Shown: one piece after another, positions 17,790-26,397 of the stretch
Position numbering within the stretch: position 1 is the stretch's first letter
Layout of the letters: each line of letters starts with the position of its first letter
NCBI RefSeq assembly: GCF_002157505.1
Contig: NZ_NFSC01000028.1
Location: 1 to 64,000, forward strand
Direction: 5' to 3'
Source of the DNA: Arthrobacter agilis
GTDB lineage: Bacteria > Actinomycetota > Actinomycetes > Actinomycetales > Micrococcaceae
DNA: 64,000 bases
Notes under the pieces: model-generated
Seen by the model: the letters and a program-made list of their open reading frames with translations, nothing else
What the model was told of the DNA's origin: nothing
Database searches by the model: none
Program-made: the position numbers and the translations under genes

Positions 17790-18725
17790 ATGCAACGGCG
17801 AAACGTGGGAGCAAGCGGTCTGGCCGTCTCGGCGCTGGGACTCGGCACCATGAACTGGGGCCAGGAGGTCAACGAGGAAGCCGCACGCGAGCAGCTCCGC
17901 ATCTTCGCCGATGCCGGCGGCACGCTGGTCGAGACCGCCGCCCGCTACGGCGAGGGCCAGGCGGAAGCGATGCTCGGCGGCTTCATGGGCGACACCGTGG
18001 CGCGCTCCGAGCTCGTGCTGGTGGTGCAGGGCGGCACCACCCGCTCCGGCAGCAGGCGTTTGGACGGCTCCCGCCGGGGCCTGCTCGACTCGCTGGATGC
18101 CTCGCTGTCGCTGCTCGGCACCGATCACGTGGATGTCTGGCTCGCCCCCTCCCCCGATCCATCCGTTCCCCTGCAGGAGACCCTGAGCGCGCTCGAGGTC
18201 GCCTATGGAACGGGACGCGCGCGCTACGTCGGCGTGTCCAACTACTCGGGGTGGGAATTCGCACGCGCGGCGGCGACGGCGTCCTTCCCCCTCCTCGTCA
18301 ACGACGTCGAGTACTCGCTCGTCAGCCGCGGCGCCGAGCGGGAGGTCCTTCCCGCAGCCGATGCCTTCGGCGCGGCGATCCTCGCCTGGGGTTCGCTGGG
18401 CCGCGGCGTGCTGACCGGGAAGTACCGCGGCAGGATCCCCTCCGAATCACGCGGGGCGTCCGACCTCTGGTCGCCCTACGTGGAGCCCTACCTCTCGGGG
18501 AAGCCGCAGCGGATCACCGAGGCACTGTGCACGGCTTCACGCGGGCTCGATCTCCAGCCCCACGAACTCGCGCTGCGCTGGCTCCTGCACCGGCCCGGGG
18601 TGGCCTCGGCGATCGTCGGCGCGCGGACGGCCCAGCAGCTCAAGGAAATCCTCCAGACCAGTGATGCGCCCGTTGCAGCGCCCATCGCAGAGGTCCTCGA
18701 CGAGGTTTCCGCGCTCACAACCTGA
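17790..18725 (+). CDS. aldo/keto reductase
   Basis: A 311-residue NADPH-dependent oxidoreductase with the (beta/alpha)8 fold. Seen: MQRRNVGASGLAVSALGLGT at the start, the active-site Tyr in VETAARYGEGQAEAML, LDASLSLLGTDHVDVWLAPS (the family's LGTDYIDLY strand), YVGVSNYSGW and the cofactor segment near LLHRPGVASAIVGARTAQQL. It resembles the Kvbeta/YajO group. The usual catalytic His sits in a strand that reads LVLVVQGGT here, so that residue appears replaced. The gene stands alone on the plus strand, divergent from uppP across 49 bases. Confidence 0.9.
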   Translation: MQRRNVGASGLAVSALGLGTMNWGQEVNEEAAREQLRIFADAGGTLVETAARYGEGQAEAMLGGFMGDTVARSELVLVVQGGTTRSGSRRLDGSRRGLLDSLDASLSLLGTDHVDVWLAPSPDPSVPLQETLSALEVAYGTGRARYVGVSNYSGWEFARAAATASFPLLVNDVEYSLVSRGAEREVLPAADAFGAAILAWGSLGRGVLTGKYRGRIPSESRGASDLWSPYVEPYLSGKPQRITEALCTASRGLDLQPHELALRWLLHRPGVASAIVGARTAQQLKEILQTSDAPVAAPIAEVLDEVSALTT

Positions 18726-18861
18726 CATGGTCTCGAGCCGGCGTGCGGGGCGGCTGGTAGCGGCGACTGACCGGAAGACGGCGCGGCTGGTAGCGGCGAG
18801 GTCCGGAGGTCGGCGGCCTCCACCGGCTGGCAGAGGTCAGGAGGCACTTCAGCGCTCTACT

Positions 18862-19146
18862 TCAGCCTCGATCAGGTGCGGTTTCAGCCTCGATGAGATC
18901 CGGCGCGTAGTCGGCCTCGTCCTCGCTGTCCTCGTCGTCGTCCGACTCCTCATAGATCTCGAGCGGGGTCACTTCTCCGAAGGCGTCATAGAGGGCTTCC
19001 TCGTAGACCTCGAAGGCATCAGCGATGCCGAGGTACGCCGCTTCCACCGCCGGGTCATCTTCCCGCCGTCGTGACGCCGAGGCTGCAAGATGCTCTTCAA
19101 GGGCCGTCACGAGGGACTGGAGCGCGACACGCGGATCTATGCTCAT
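18862..19146 (-). CDS. small acidic protein of unknown function
   Basis: A 94-residue, highly acidic protein. The N-terminal two thirds look helical (RVALQSLVTALEEHLAAS; VEAAYLGIADAFEVYEEALY), followed by an acidic tail EESDDDEDSEDEADYAPD. I do not recognise a domain. It is divergent from the DUF5703-type gene with 41 bases between the starts. The helical part with conserved-looking aromatic and acidic residues suggests a real, conserved actinobacterial protein rather than a spurious frame. Confidence 0.75.
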   Translation of the reverse strand: MSIDPRVALQSLVTALEEHLAASASRRREDDPAVEAAYLGIADAFEVYEEALYDAFGEVTPLEIYEESDDDEDSEDEADYAPDLIEAETAPDRG

Positions 19147-19187
19147 GCACTAGACGTTATCGGTAAAGTGATCAAAATTGGAGGGAT

Positions 19188-19421
19188 ATGCGAGAACATT
19201 TTCTGAACGCAACGGCCGTCCGGAAGCGCGACTACGGGCGGCAGTACGAGTACCTGGTCCTGACCGTGAATGCCGGAGAGTCCCTGCCTGAGGCCCGGAA
19301 ACTCCTCACCGAACACGCCGAGTACGGCAAGTGGGAACTTGAGCGCAGCTGTATCTATCTGGGCGGCGGCAGGCGCTACTGGCTGCGGCGGAAGGTGCTG
19401 CGGGTAGAGCGCACGGCGTAG
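19188..19421 (+). CDS. DUF5703 family small protein
   Basis: A 77-residue basic protein: MREHFLNATAVRKRDYGRQY, EYLVLTVNAGESLPEARKLL, then WELERSCIYLGGGRRYWLRR. This matches the conserved actinobacterial family known as DUF5703, whose function is unknown. The start at 19188 has a GGAGGGAT ribosome site. It ends 25 bases before an array of short tandem repeats. It is divergent from the acidic protein gene. Confidence 0.85.
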   Translation: MREHFLNATAVRKRDYGRQYEYLVLTVNAGESLPEARKLLTEHAEYGKWELERSCIYLGGGRRYWLRRKVLRVERTA

Positions 19422-19445
19422 GCGCCTGCGGGCCGCGAGTGCGGC

Positions 19446-19523
19446 CCTCAGTACAGGCCCTCAGTACGAGTCCCTCAGTACGAGTCCCTCAGTACGGGCC
19501 CCTCAGTACGGGCCCCTCAGTAC
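19446..19523. repeat. six-copy tandem repeat, period about 14 bases, core CCTCAGTAC
   Basis: The core CCTCAGTAC begins at 19446, 19459, 19473, 19487, 19501 and 19515; spacer bases vary (AGGC, GAGTC, GGGCC). The array fills the 158-base convergent gap between the DUF5703-type gene and the acyl-CoA dehydrogenase gene. The period and copy number are wrong for CRISPR, and I see no gene in it. Confidence 0.9.
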
Positions 19524-19579
19524 GGGCATCGAACGCGGTCGACCTGCGGGCTCCGACAGGCTCCCGCCGTGTGGGCGCG

Positions 19580-20752
19580 CTAGACCGACGGCGGACCGAG
19601 CAGGGCCGTGGCGACCGTCGCCCGCGCGGATTCCTCCGTCGACGGGTGGAACTGCCCCGCCAGCGCGTCGCGGTGGAGTCGCACCACTTCCGAGGACGCC
19701 GCGAATCCGGATCCGCCGCCGACGTGGAGCGCGGTGGCGGTCGCTGCAACCGCCGCTTCGACGGCGTGGGTCTTGAGCGTCACGAGGCGTGCGAACCACA
19801 GGGATCCGACCTCTGCCCGCCCATCCAGGTCCTGGGTGACGCTGCGTAACTCGGCCTCCGCTCCGGTCCGCTGCATGGCAGCTCCGGCCAGGAGGTTCCG
19901 GAGCACCGGATCCTCGGACAAAGGGCGGTCCGCGACGTGGCTGCGACGCCGGGACAGGGACTGCGAGGCCAGATCGAGGGCACGATCCGCGATACCCAGG
20001 TACACCGAGGCGATGAGCGTCTCGAACGCCGCGAAGATCCCGAAGACCAGGAGGTCCGCATTGGGTCCGACAGGCACTCGCCGGAAGACCGCGTCGGCCG
20101 GGACACGGACGTCGGACAGGCGCGTGGTGTTGGACTGCGTGGCGCGCATCCCCAGCGGGTTCCAGTCCTCCACGGCCTCCACCCCGGGGGTGCCCCGCGG
20201 GACGAACGCGTGCAGGATGGCGTCGTCGTCGCCGTCCCGGCCCTCGAGCTTGCCGAAGATCCCGAGACGGGTCCACACCGGTGAGAGACTCGTGAACACC
20301 TTGGTGCCGGTGTAGCTGAAGCCGCCGTCCGGCAGGCGGTCCACGCGCGTCAGTGAATCGAACAGGACGGCGTCGTTGCCCGGCTCCGAGACGCCGAACG
20401 CGAACACCTCGCCCCGCGCTGCCTCGTCGAGGACGAACTGCAGCGATGCGTCGCCGCGATCGGCGAGCAGGCCCGCCACGGCTGTCCAGACGAGGTGCAT
20501 GTTCACGCCGAGGGCGGTCGCGGGTGCGGCGGCGGCGAGCTGCCGCTGGGCAGTGGCGGCGCGGCCCATTCCCCCGCCATCACCGGCCGGCACGTCCGCC
20601 AGGATCCGGAGATAGCCGGACGCGGCGAGCTCCTCGAAATCCTCGGTGAAGAAGGAATTAGCCGCGTCGTAGCGGGCAGCCCTCTCCCGGAAGCGTTCGA
20701 GCATCTCCGCGGGCAGGAGCTGCCCGGTAGCGCCTTCCGTCGTCGTCGCCAC
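19580..20752 (-). CDS. acyl-CoA dehydrogenase family flavoprotein
   Basis: A 390-residue FAD enzyme of the acyl-CoA dehydrogenase fold. Seen: helical N-terminal domain (EMLERFRERAARYDAANSFF), the FAD strand FAFGVSEPGNDAVLFDSL, the beta domain (YTGTKVFTSLSPVWTRLGIF), NPLGMRATQSNTTRLSDVRV, and C-terminal helices ending FHPSTEESARATVATALLG. The Glu/Gly catalytic signature of classical short-chain enzymes is not obvious, so it could belong to the DszC/SfnB-like or nitroalkane oxidase-like branch. It starts at GTG 20752, 34 bases after the M20 peptidase gene on the same strand. Confidence 0.85.
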   Translation of the reverse strand: MATTTEGATGQLLPAEMLERFRERAARYDAANSFFTEDFEELAASGYLRILADVPAGDGGGMGRAATAQRQLAAAAPATALGVNMHLVWTAVAGLLADRGDASLQFVLDEAARGEVFAFGVSEPGNDAVLFDSLTRVDRLPDGGFSYTGTKVFTSLSPVWTRLGIFGKLEGRDGDDDAILHAFVPRGTPGVEAVEDWNPLGMRATQSNTTRLSDVRVPADAVFRRVPVGPNADLLVFGIFAAFETLIASVYLGIADRALDLASQSLSRRRSHVADRPLSEDPVLRNLLAGAAMQRTGAEAELRSVTQDLDGRAEVGSLWFARLVTLKTHAVEAAVAATATALHVGGGSGFAASSEVVRLHRDALAGQFHPSTEESARATVATALLGPPSV

Positions 20753-20786
20753 GTGGTGTCCCGTTCCGTGCTCAGTAGCTGGCTGC

Positions 20787-22088
20787 TCAGTAGGTGGTGA
20801 GCAGGCGTGCGAGCACCCGGGCGCCGAAGCGGAGCGAGTCCGTGGGGACGCGCTCGTCGACGCCGTGGAACATGCCCGTGAAGTCGAGCTCGTCGGGCAG
20901 CTGCAGGGGTGCGAAGCCGTAGCCCGTGATGCCGAGCCTGCTCAGCGACTTGTTGTCGGTACCACCCGAGAGCGTGTACGGCAGGACCTTGGCTCCCGGA
21001 TCCTCGGAGTGCAGGGCGTCGATCATCGAGTCGACGAGGTTTCCGGCGAACGGCACCTCGAGCGAGGTGTCCTTGTGCTCGTAGGTCACGTCCACGCCGT
21101 CGCCGGCGAGGCCGCGGATGATCTCGAGGACCTGGTCCTGCTGGCCCGGCAGTGTCCGCACGTCGATCAGTGCCTCGGCGGTGCCGGGGATGACGTTGTG
21201 CTTGTAGCCGCCCTTGAGGACGGTCGGATTGGCGGTGTTCTGCAGCGTCGCGCCGACGAAGCGCGCTACGGTGCCGAGTTCCTTCAGGAGGATGTCGGGA
21301 TTGTCGGCGTCGAACTCGACGCCGGTCAATTCGGTGACGCCGTCGAGGAACTGCCGCGTGGTGGGGGTGAGCTCGATGGGCCACTGGTGCTCGCCGATGC
21401 GCGTGACGGCACGGGCCAGCGCTGTCACGGCGTTGTCGGTGTTGATCTGCGACCCGTGGCCGGCACGGCCGTGGGCGACGAGCCGCAGCCAGGAGATGCC
21501 CTTCTCCGCGGTCTGCAGGAGGTACGTGCGCTGTCCCCCGATGGTCGCGGAGAAGCCGCCCACCTCGGAGATGGCCTCCGTGGCGCCTTCGAAGACCTCC
21601 GGCTTGTTGTCGACCAGCCAGGATGCTCCGTAGGCCCCTCCCGCTTCCTCGTCCGCGAAGAACCCGAAGATGAGGTCCCGCTTGGGCTTAACCCCGTCGC
21701 GCTGCATGGAGCGGAGGACGGACAGGATCATGGCATCCATGTCCTTCATGTCCACGGCGCCGCGGCCCCAGATCAGGCCGTCCTTCTCCTCGCCGCCGAA
21801 AGGATCGACGGACCAGTCGTCCTTCTGTGCGGGCACGACGTCGAGGTGTCCGTGGACCACGAGCGCGGGCAGGGACGGATCCGAGCCCTCCATCCGGGCG
21901 ACGACGGAGGTGCGGCCGGGGGCGGATTCGAACAGCTGGGTGGACAGCCCCACGTCCTCGATGAGGCCTGCGGTGTATTCGGCGGCCTTCCGCTCCCCCG
22001 GGCCCACGTTGTCCCCGAAGTTCGAGGTATCGATGCGGATCAGTTCCTGGCAGATCCTGACGACTTCATCTTCGGGGGGAATGCCCAC
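20787..22088 (-). CDS. M20/M25/M40 family metallopeptidase
   Basis: A 433-residue zinc peptidase of the ArgE/DapE/ACY1 group. Zinc ligands lie in ALVVHGHLDVVPA (HxD), IWGRGAVDMKDMDAM, FFADEEAGGAYGASWL (catalytic EE pair) and the C-terminal FHGVDERVPTDSL. The dimerisation domain spans about residues 190-305. It probably hydrolyses short peptides or acylated amino acids in the cytoplasm. The start is GTG at 22088 behind GGAGGACC, and an acyl-CoA dehydrogenase gene follows after 34 bases. Confidence 0.92.
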   Translation of the reverse strand: MGIPPEDEVVRICQELIRIDTSNFGDNVGPGERKAAEYTAGLIEDVGLSTQLFESAPGRTSVVARMEGSDPSLPALVVHGHLDVVPAQKDDWSVDPFGGEEKDGLIWGRGAVDMKDMDAMILSVLRSMQRDGVKPKRDLIFGFFADEEAGGAYGASWLVDNKPEVFEGATEAISEVGGFSATIGGQRTYLLQTAEKGISWLRLVAHGRAGHGSQINTDNAVTALARAVTRIGEHQWPIELTPTTRQFLDGVTELTGVEFDADNPDILLKELGTVARFVGATLQNTANPTVLKGGYKHNVIPGTAEALIDVRTLPGQQDQVLEIIRGLAGDGVDVTYEHKDTSLEVPFAGNLVDSMIDALHSEDPGAKVLPYTLSGGTDNKSLSRLGITGYGFAPLQLPDELDFTGMFHGVDERVPTDSLRFGARVLARLLTTY

Positions 22089-22288
22089 GTGGTCCTCCTG
22101 GGTAGCGGTTTCAGCTCCAGCCTACCGAGGACGGCCCGGTGACGTCGTCGAACCGCCCGGATCAGTACTCCCCGTGCACCTGAACCTCCGATCTCCCGGA
22201 CGCCCTGCGGGACCTCACATCCCGGGCCCCACCGGCAACGAATTACTTGTGGACGCAGCTCGAGAACTACCGACAAGAGAAGCAAGCC

Positions 22289-22486
22289 ATGATCATCCAC
22301 CCCGGCGAATACCACGACGCCACCTCGGACATCCCGATCCCACAGTCCCTGCGGACCCTCGAGATCATCGAACGGGGACGGCGCATGCCCCCTTTGGCCA
22401 TTCAGGTCGCACTGCGCGAGGCCCGGCTCGCTCGAGTCACCCCGCTGCCGGATCGCTGGCACATCCCTGACGCAGAGGCGGCATAG
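22289..22486 (+). CDS. short hypothetical protein (weakly supported)
   Basis: A 65-residue frame beginning MIIHPGEYHDATSDIPIPQS and continuing LRTLEIIERGRRMPPLAIQV; no family recognised. The ATG at 22289 has only an AGAGAAGC-like ribosome site; the frame also opens earlier at 22247. Composition is less biased than the antisense shadow frames and it stands between the M20 peptidase and the stress-protein gene on the plus strand. It could be a small real gene or chance. Confidence 0.4.
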   Translation: MIIHPGEYHDATSDIPIPQSLRTLEIIERGRRMPPLAIQVALREARLARVTPLPDRWHIPDAEAA

Positions 22487-22578
22487 GTCACCCAGGCCCC
22501 TCGTGGCCACCGGGCAGGAGTTGCACATCGGGGCGCTCATGCCGGACGGGAAGGGCGTGAACCGGGACGGGCCTTCGA

Positions 22579-22598
22579 ATCGGGACGAAAGGCCCTAG
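22579..22598. promoter_or_regulatory. DevR/DosR-like palindromic box upstream of the universal stress gene
   Basis: The 20-mer ATCGGGACGAAAGGCCCTAG matches the published mycobacterial DevR consensus TTSGGGACTWWAGTCCCSAA at about 15 of 20 positions, keeping GGGAC and GxCCC half-sites at the right spacing. It lies 76 bases upstream of the TTG start of a universal stress protein, a class of gene typical of DevR regulons. The match is by eye. Confidence 0.5.
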
Positions 22599-22673
22599 GA
22601 GGCAAGGCCCGGTGAGATGCACTGTTCAGGAAGCAGGGTTCCTGCTTGGTGAGACCTCAGAAGGAGAAGCGCC

Positions 22674-23123
22674 TTGAGCACAGCACCCGCACCAACGATC
22701 GTTGTCGGAGTCGATGGATCCGAACAATCCATAGAAGCGCTGCGGTACGCCCAGAAGCTCGCCCCCACGTTCGAGGTGACAATTTTCGCGGTCGCAGCGT
22801 GGGACTACCCTGCGGCCGATCCGGGATTCATGCCCCTCGGCAGCAGCGAGTTCTCGGAAGCCGCGCGTGATCACCTGGACAAGGCACTCGCCGCCGCGTA
22901 CGGGGAGGACCGACCGGCCGGCCTCCAGAGCACGGTTGTGTTCGCTCACCCGGCAAAAGCCCTCGTCAAAGCGTCGGAGAATGCCGTCCTGCTCATCGTC
23001 GGCCGGCGAGGCCACGGCACCTTCCGCGGGCTTCTCCTCGGTTCCGTCAGCAGCGCCTGCGTATCCCATGCGCACTGCCCCGTCCTCGTCGTCCGCGAGG
23101 CCGGAGACCAGAAGGACGCCTGA
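22674..23123 (+). CDS. universal stress protein (UspA family)
   Basis: A 149-residue single Usp domain. TIVVGVDGSEQSIEALRYAQ opens the fold, and the ATP-binding signature G-2X-G-9X-GS is present in GRRGHGTFRGLLLGSVSSAC followed by HCPVLVV. Such proteins bind ATP and support survival under hypoxia, starvation or other stress. The start is TTG at 22674 with a strong AGAAGGAGA ribosome site. A DevR-like box lies 76 bases upstream. It is the left end of a block of accessory-looking genes. Confidence 0.93.
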   Translation: MSTAPAPTIVVGVDGSEQSIEALRYAQKLAPTFEVTIFAVAAWDYPAADPGFMPLGSSEFSEAARDHLDKALAAAYGEDRPAGLQSTVVFAHPAKALVKASENAVLLIVGRRGHGTFRGLLLGSVSSACVSHAHCPVLVVREAGDQKDA

Positions 23124-23323
23124 CCTTCAGGACCGCCTGGTCCTGCCCCGCCGCTGGAGGCATCCCCCGTCCCGGAAGAACAAGGGATCACGGGTGTCAG
23201 ACTCCGGCACTGACCGGTCCCGGCTACTGACGACACCTGACCGGCTTCATCGGCTTGCTGGGAACAAGCTCCGCAGGTGCGCAAAGGGGAAGCCGGGACC
23301 GATGGATACGGGAAATGATTCTC

Positions 23324-23749
23324 CTAGGGGGAAGGTTCCAGGCGGGCATTCAACCCCATTGCAGCGCCGAGAAGGTCTGCGGCGCCCCACCATTCCGCAG
23401 CCACCCCGTCCTCGAACCGAATAAGGTGCATGGCGGTAATGGCTATCGGCCTGCCGGTACCGGGCAGGCCGAGGAACTCCCCTTCGTGCGTGCCGGTCCA
23501 CAACACCCGGCCGGCGATCTTGTCGCCTTCCACCACGGTGTCAGAAATTACGCCCGTCATATCGGGAGAGGCAACATGCATTGCATGCATCCAGTAGATG
23601 AAGCCCTCACGCCCTGCAGGCTGACCAGGCACAGGCATGTGGTCGATCAGATCGGCGGCCATCAGACTCTCCAGCGCCCTGGTATCACCAGCGCTGACCG
23701 CATCGATGATCCGCTTGTACGCCCCGCGCAGGTCTGAATCGTCCGGCAT
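23324..23749 (-). CDS. SnoaL-like/ester cyclase-type polyketide cyclase-fold protein
   Basis: A 141-residue protein of the NTF2-like SnoaL/ester-cyclase kind. The pattern MPDDSDLRGAYKRIIDAVSA GDTRAL, then LIDHMPVPGQPAGREGF, VVEGDKIAGRVLWTGTH, and MHLIRFEDGVAAEWWG is typical of the family: the small cone-shaped fold with a buried pocket. Members act on varied small molecules, so the substrate is not predictable. The start is ATG at 23749; the frame is open further upstream without family similarity. It faces the stress gene convergently over about 200 bases with nothing recognisable. Confidence 0.8.
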   Translation of the reverse strand: MPDDSDLRGAYKRIIDAVSAGDTRALESLMAADLIDHMPVPGQPAGREGFIYWMHAMHVASPDMTGVISDTVVEGDKIAGRVLWTGTHEGEFLGLPGTGRPIAITAMHLIRFEDGVAAEWWGAADLLGAAMGLNARLEPSP

Positions 23750-24036
23750 TGCGACTCCTCGTGCACCATTTCGAGCGCTGCTCACTGACCACCTCCTGCC
23801 AGTGTGAGCCGCTGACCGTGGGTAGGCAATAACCAGCTGCCGGACCAGCGCCCACCCCTTCCATTGCAGATTTCGAATGCCACGGGACAGATCCCGGATG
23901 ACGGCGCGGCTGTTCGGCGGCCCGCTCGGCCTGGATTCCTGAGCATCGGCCGCTCCTTGGTCGAGGGCCCTGGAATCCGTTGTCAGCGAGCCCGGCGGGG
24001 CGTACAGTTGCTCCACCCTCGGAGGGGGCGGGAACC

Positions 24037-24774
24037 ATGACAAGCATCCAAGCACAGGTCCGGGACGTTGAACTCAACGCCGAACTAGGGGCCGGAGAAG
24101 GTGAGCGGTTCTCCGGATACGGAGTGATGGGCCTGCCCTTCAGCTCCGGCCATGTTCTGGCTATGCGGCGGTTCCCCATGACCAGCATCGGACCCGGATA
24201 CACCTCCGTATGGTTACGTCGACCATCCGGATCCTGGACGATCTACGCCGACGCTCCCGCCGAGGTTTCCTGCGCCCGCTACTTCGGTGCGGCCCTGGAA
24301 ACTACACTGCAATGCCCGATCCTGGTCACCTGGACCGGCGACGCTGCCTTTACCGTGACCGTGGACAGCGACGTAGGCCTCGTGTGGAAGCTGGAGCTGG
24401 AGTCGACCCCCATAACGCGAGCCATGACAGCAGCCGTCGGTGCCCTGCCAGGTCCGCTTCTGGAGAGCAGACCGTTCCTGAGAGCCATGGGTACCGCCGC
24501 GGGGCCGGCGCTGAGGGCGGGCCGCCTCGGATTGACCGGCAACGTGCCCAACAGACAGGGCTTTCGGGCCAAGCCCCGGCGGATGTGGTTCGTTTCCCGG
24601 AGCTCTGCAACCCTCGGAGGGCAGGACTTCGGCGACCTGCAGCCCTTGCGCGTTCAAAGCCGGCTGGGTGATTTCTGGATTCCACAGCGCGGCATCTTCA
24701 TGATCGGCGCATCGTCCTTCGATCTCTTCGACCCTGCGCGCCACCTTCCACCGGGCGTTCTCGGTACGGCATAG
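24037..24774 (+). CDS. hypothetical protein of unknown function
   Basis: A 245-residue protein I do not recognise. It starts MTSIQAQVRDVELNAELGAG with a GGAGGGGGCGGGAA ribosome site. It seems soluble and beta-rich in the first half (VWLRRPSGSWTIYADAPAEV; FTVTVDSDVGLVWKLELEST) with a Gly/Ala-rich helical middle (MTAAVGALPGPLLESRPFLR) and RRMWFVSRSSATLGG later. No signal peptide or membrane helix is evident. It lies 25 bases before a quinone reductase gene on the same strand and could be cotranscribed with it. Confidence 0.7.
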   Translation: MTSIQAQVRDVELNAELGAGEGERFSGYGVMGLPFSSGHVLAMRRFPMTSIGPGYTSVWLRRPSGSWTIYADAPAEVSCARYFGAALETTLQCPILVTWTGDAAFTVTVDSDVGLVWKLELESTPITRAMTAAVGALPGPLLESRPFLRAMGTAAGPALRAGRLGLTGNVPNRQGFRAKPRRMWFVSRSSATLGGQDFGDLQPLRVQSRLGDFWIPQRGIFMIGASSFDLFDPARHLPPGVLGTA

Positions 24775-24799
24775 ACACCCTTTGCCGAGCTGGAAGTAG

Positions 24800-25810
24800 T
24801 TGTCGTTGAAGCGTATAGAGATCTCCCGGTACGGGCCGGAAGAAGTCCTCGCCTATGTCAGCGGGGACGCGCCAGTGCACATCCCTGCAAGTCCCGGCCA
24901 CACGCTCGATGCCGATGATGCAGTAACCATCGATGTTCGCGCCATCGGCGTGAACCCGGCAGATACGTATCTTCGGGCCGGTAATTATGAGTTCCTGACA
25001 CCCTCGATCCCCTTCACCCCGGGCTACGACGCGGCAGGAATCATCAGTGCGGTCGGGGCCTCAGTCACGAGCTTCGCCGTTGGTGACCGGGTCTGGGTCT
25101 CCACAATCCCCGCACGAGCGGCTGGTACATACGCGCAGCAAATCATGTGCACCCCTAGCATCGTCCATGCCCTGCCGGAGCACCTGTCTTTCGACGAAGG
25201 AGCCGCGGTCGGGCTCTCCTACACGACCGCATACCGGGCGCTCGTTCAGCGGGGCCAAGCCGTGGCCGGCGAGACAGTTCTCATTCACGGCGCCAGTGGT
25301 GGGGTCGGTACCGCCGCAGTGCAGCTCGCATACGCTTTAGGACTCACCGTTATCGGCACAGCGAGCACACCAGAGGGCCGAAAACTGGTCCTGAAGTTAG
25401 GTGCCCGGCACGCGCTGGATCACTCCGGACAGGACTACCTCGCGGAAGCACAGGGGCTGACCGGCGGGCTCGGATTCCACCTGATCATCGAGATGGCAGC
25501 ACACAAGAACCTGTCACAGGACACCGGGACCCTCTCCCGGAACGGCAGGATCGTGGTTGTTGGAAGCCGCGGGCCCGTGGAAATGAACCCACGAGCACTG
25601 ATGGTCAACGAGACGGACGTACGCGGGACAGCAGTGTGGAACATGACACCGGTGGACCTCCACGACGCATACATCGCCATCGACGCGTTTCTTCAGGAAA
25701 GAGTGATCCGGCCCGTCGTCGGCGAACACTTCGCCCTTGAAGACGCTATCGCAGCTCATCAAGCCATAGCTGGAGCACACAGTCCCGGCCGGATCATCCT
25801 GCACCCCTGA
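24800..25810 (+). CDS. NADPH:quinone oxidoreductase, zeta-crystallin type (MDR family)
   Basis: A 336-residue zinc-free medium-chain dehydrogenase. Seen: AIGVNPADTYLRAGNYEF (family VNPxDxxxR), FTPGYDAAGIISAVGASV, the NADPH Rossmann signature VLIHGASGGVGTAAVQLAYA and the C-terminal HQAIAGAHSPGRIIL. No zinc ligands are present. It likely reduces quinones or enones. The start is TTG at 24800; a second in-frame TTG two codons on is equally possible and no strong ribosome site decides. It follows the hypothetical gene by 25 bases. Confidence 0.92.
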   Translation: MSLKRIEISRYGPEEVLAYVSGDAPVHIPASPGHTLDADDAVTIDVRAIGVNPADTYLRAGNYEFLTPSIPFTPGYDAAGIISAVGASVTSFAVGDRVWVSTIPARAAGTYAQQIMCTPSIVHALPEHLSFDEGAAVGLSYTTAYRALVQRGQAVAGETVLIHGASGGVGTAAVQLAYALGLTVIGTASTPEGRKLVLKLGARHALDHSGQDYLAEAQGLTGGLGFHLIIEMAAHKNLSQDTGTLSRNGRIVVVGSRGPVEMNPRALMVNETDVRGTAVWNMTPVDLHDAYIAIDAFLQERVIRPVVGEHFALEDAIAAHQAIAGAHSPGRIILHP

Positions 25811-26015
25811 CACAACAAACCAACTCATTCTCCCGGGAACCTCACCGTCCCTTCAGAGTCGAGCAAAGACCCGGTCGCGCTGAAGGACCTCTCACCCGAC
25901 ACCACGTGGTGAGCGGCGTCGAGCATCGGCCCTGTTCCTTGGACTGCAAGAAGAACGGTGGGTGGAGTCGGCGACAGCGCCGGGTCCCCGCCCGTCGGAG
26001 GGACGTGGGGGGCTA

Positions 26016-26243
26016 CTAGGCGATTTCATCCAGGGTTACTGGCTGGACGTTCTCGCGTTCCTCCAGTGCTCCGGTGACCGAAGCTGTAAGGCTGTTGGCG
26101 ATGTGGGTGCGGGCGAGTCCGGCAGCGCCGGCGCCGTCCCCGGCAACGACGAGCTCGAGTATCTGGTGGTGCTGGTTCAGGTCGATCGTTCGGGGCTCAT
26201 CCCCGACATGGGCGGCAACGCCACCACCGAGGAACTGGGCCAC
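26016..26243 (-). pseudogene. C-terminal remnant of a GntR-family (FCD domain) regulator
   Basis: The minus-strand frame contains RTIDLNQHHQILELVVAGDG followed by AGAAGLARTHIANSLTA. The pattern H-x-x-I-L-x-x-V-x-A-G-D then A-R-x-H-I is the conserved end of FCD domains in GntR regulators, including the metal-binding His. No winged-helix half is found upstream; the sequence towards 26340 carries no regulator-like frame. I therefore read it as a truncated relic. It lies downstream of the sugar dehydrogenase gene on the same strand, the usual sort of partner for such regulators. Confidence 0.45.
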
Positions 26244-26397
26244 GCAGTGGCGTCAGCGTTGACCGCACCCTGACCCCGCCAACCGGACCCGGCAACCGGC
26301 ACGCACCCGCCCACGCAGAACGAATCAGATTCCAGGGGTTGCTGCACTGATCAATGACGCGATAGTGCCGCAATCCTCCCTGCGATTCGTGTCCCAG

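Noticed and set aside
18751..18799. Direct repeat CGGCTGGTAGCGGCGA at 18751 and 18784
   Set aside because: Two 16-base copies in a short GC-rich convergent gap; no mobile gene or target duplication. Too little to call.
19446..19523. CRISPR-like array
   Set aside because: The repeats are 9-14 bases with 4-5-base spacers, far below CRISPR size, and there are no cas genes. The same applies to 43911-43955.
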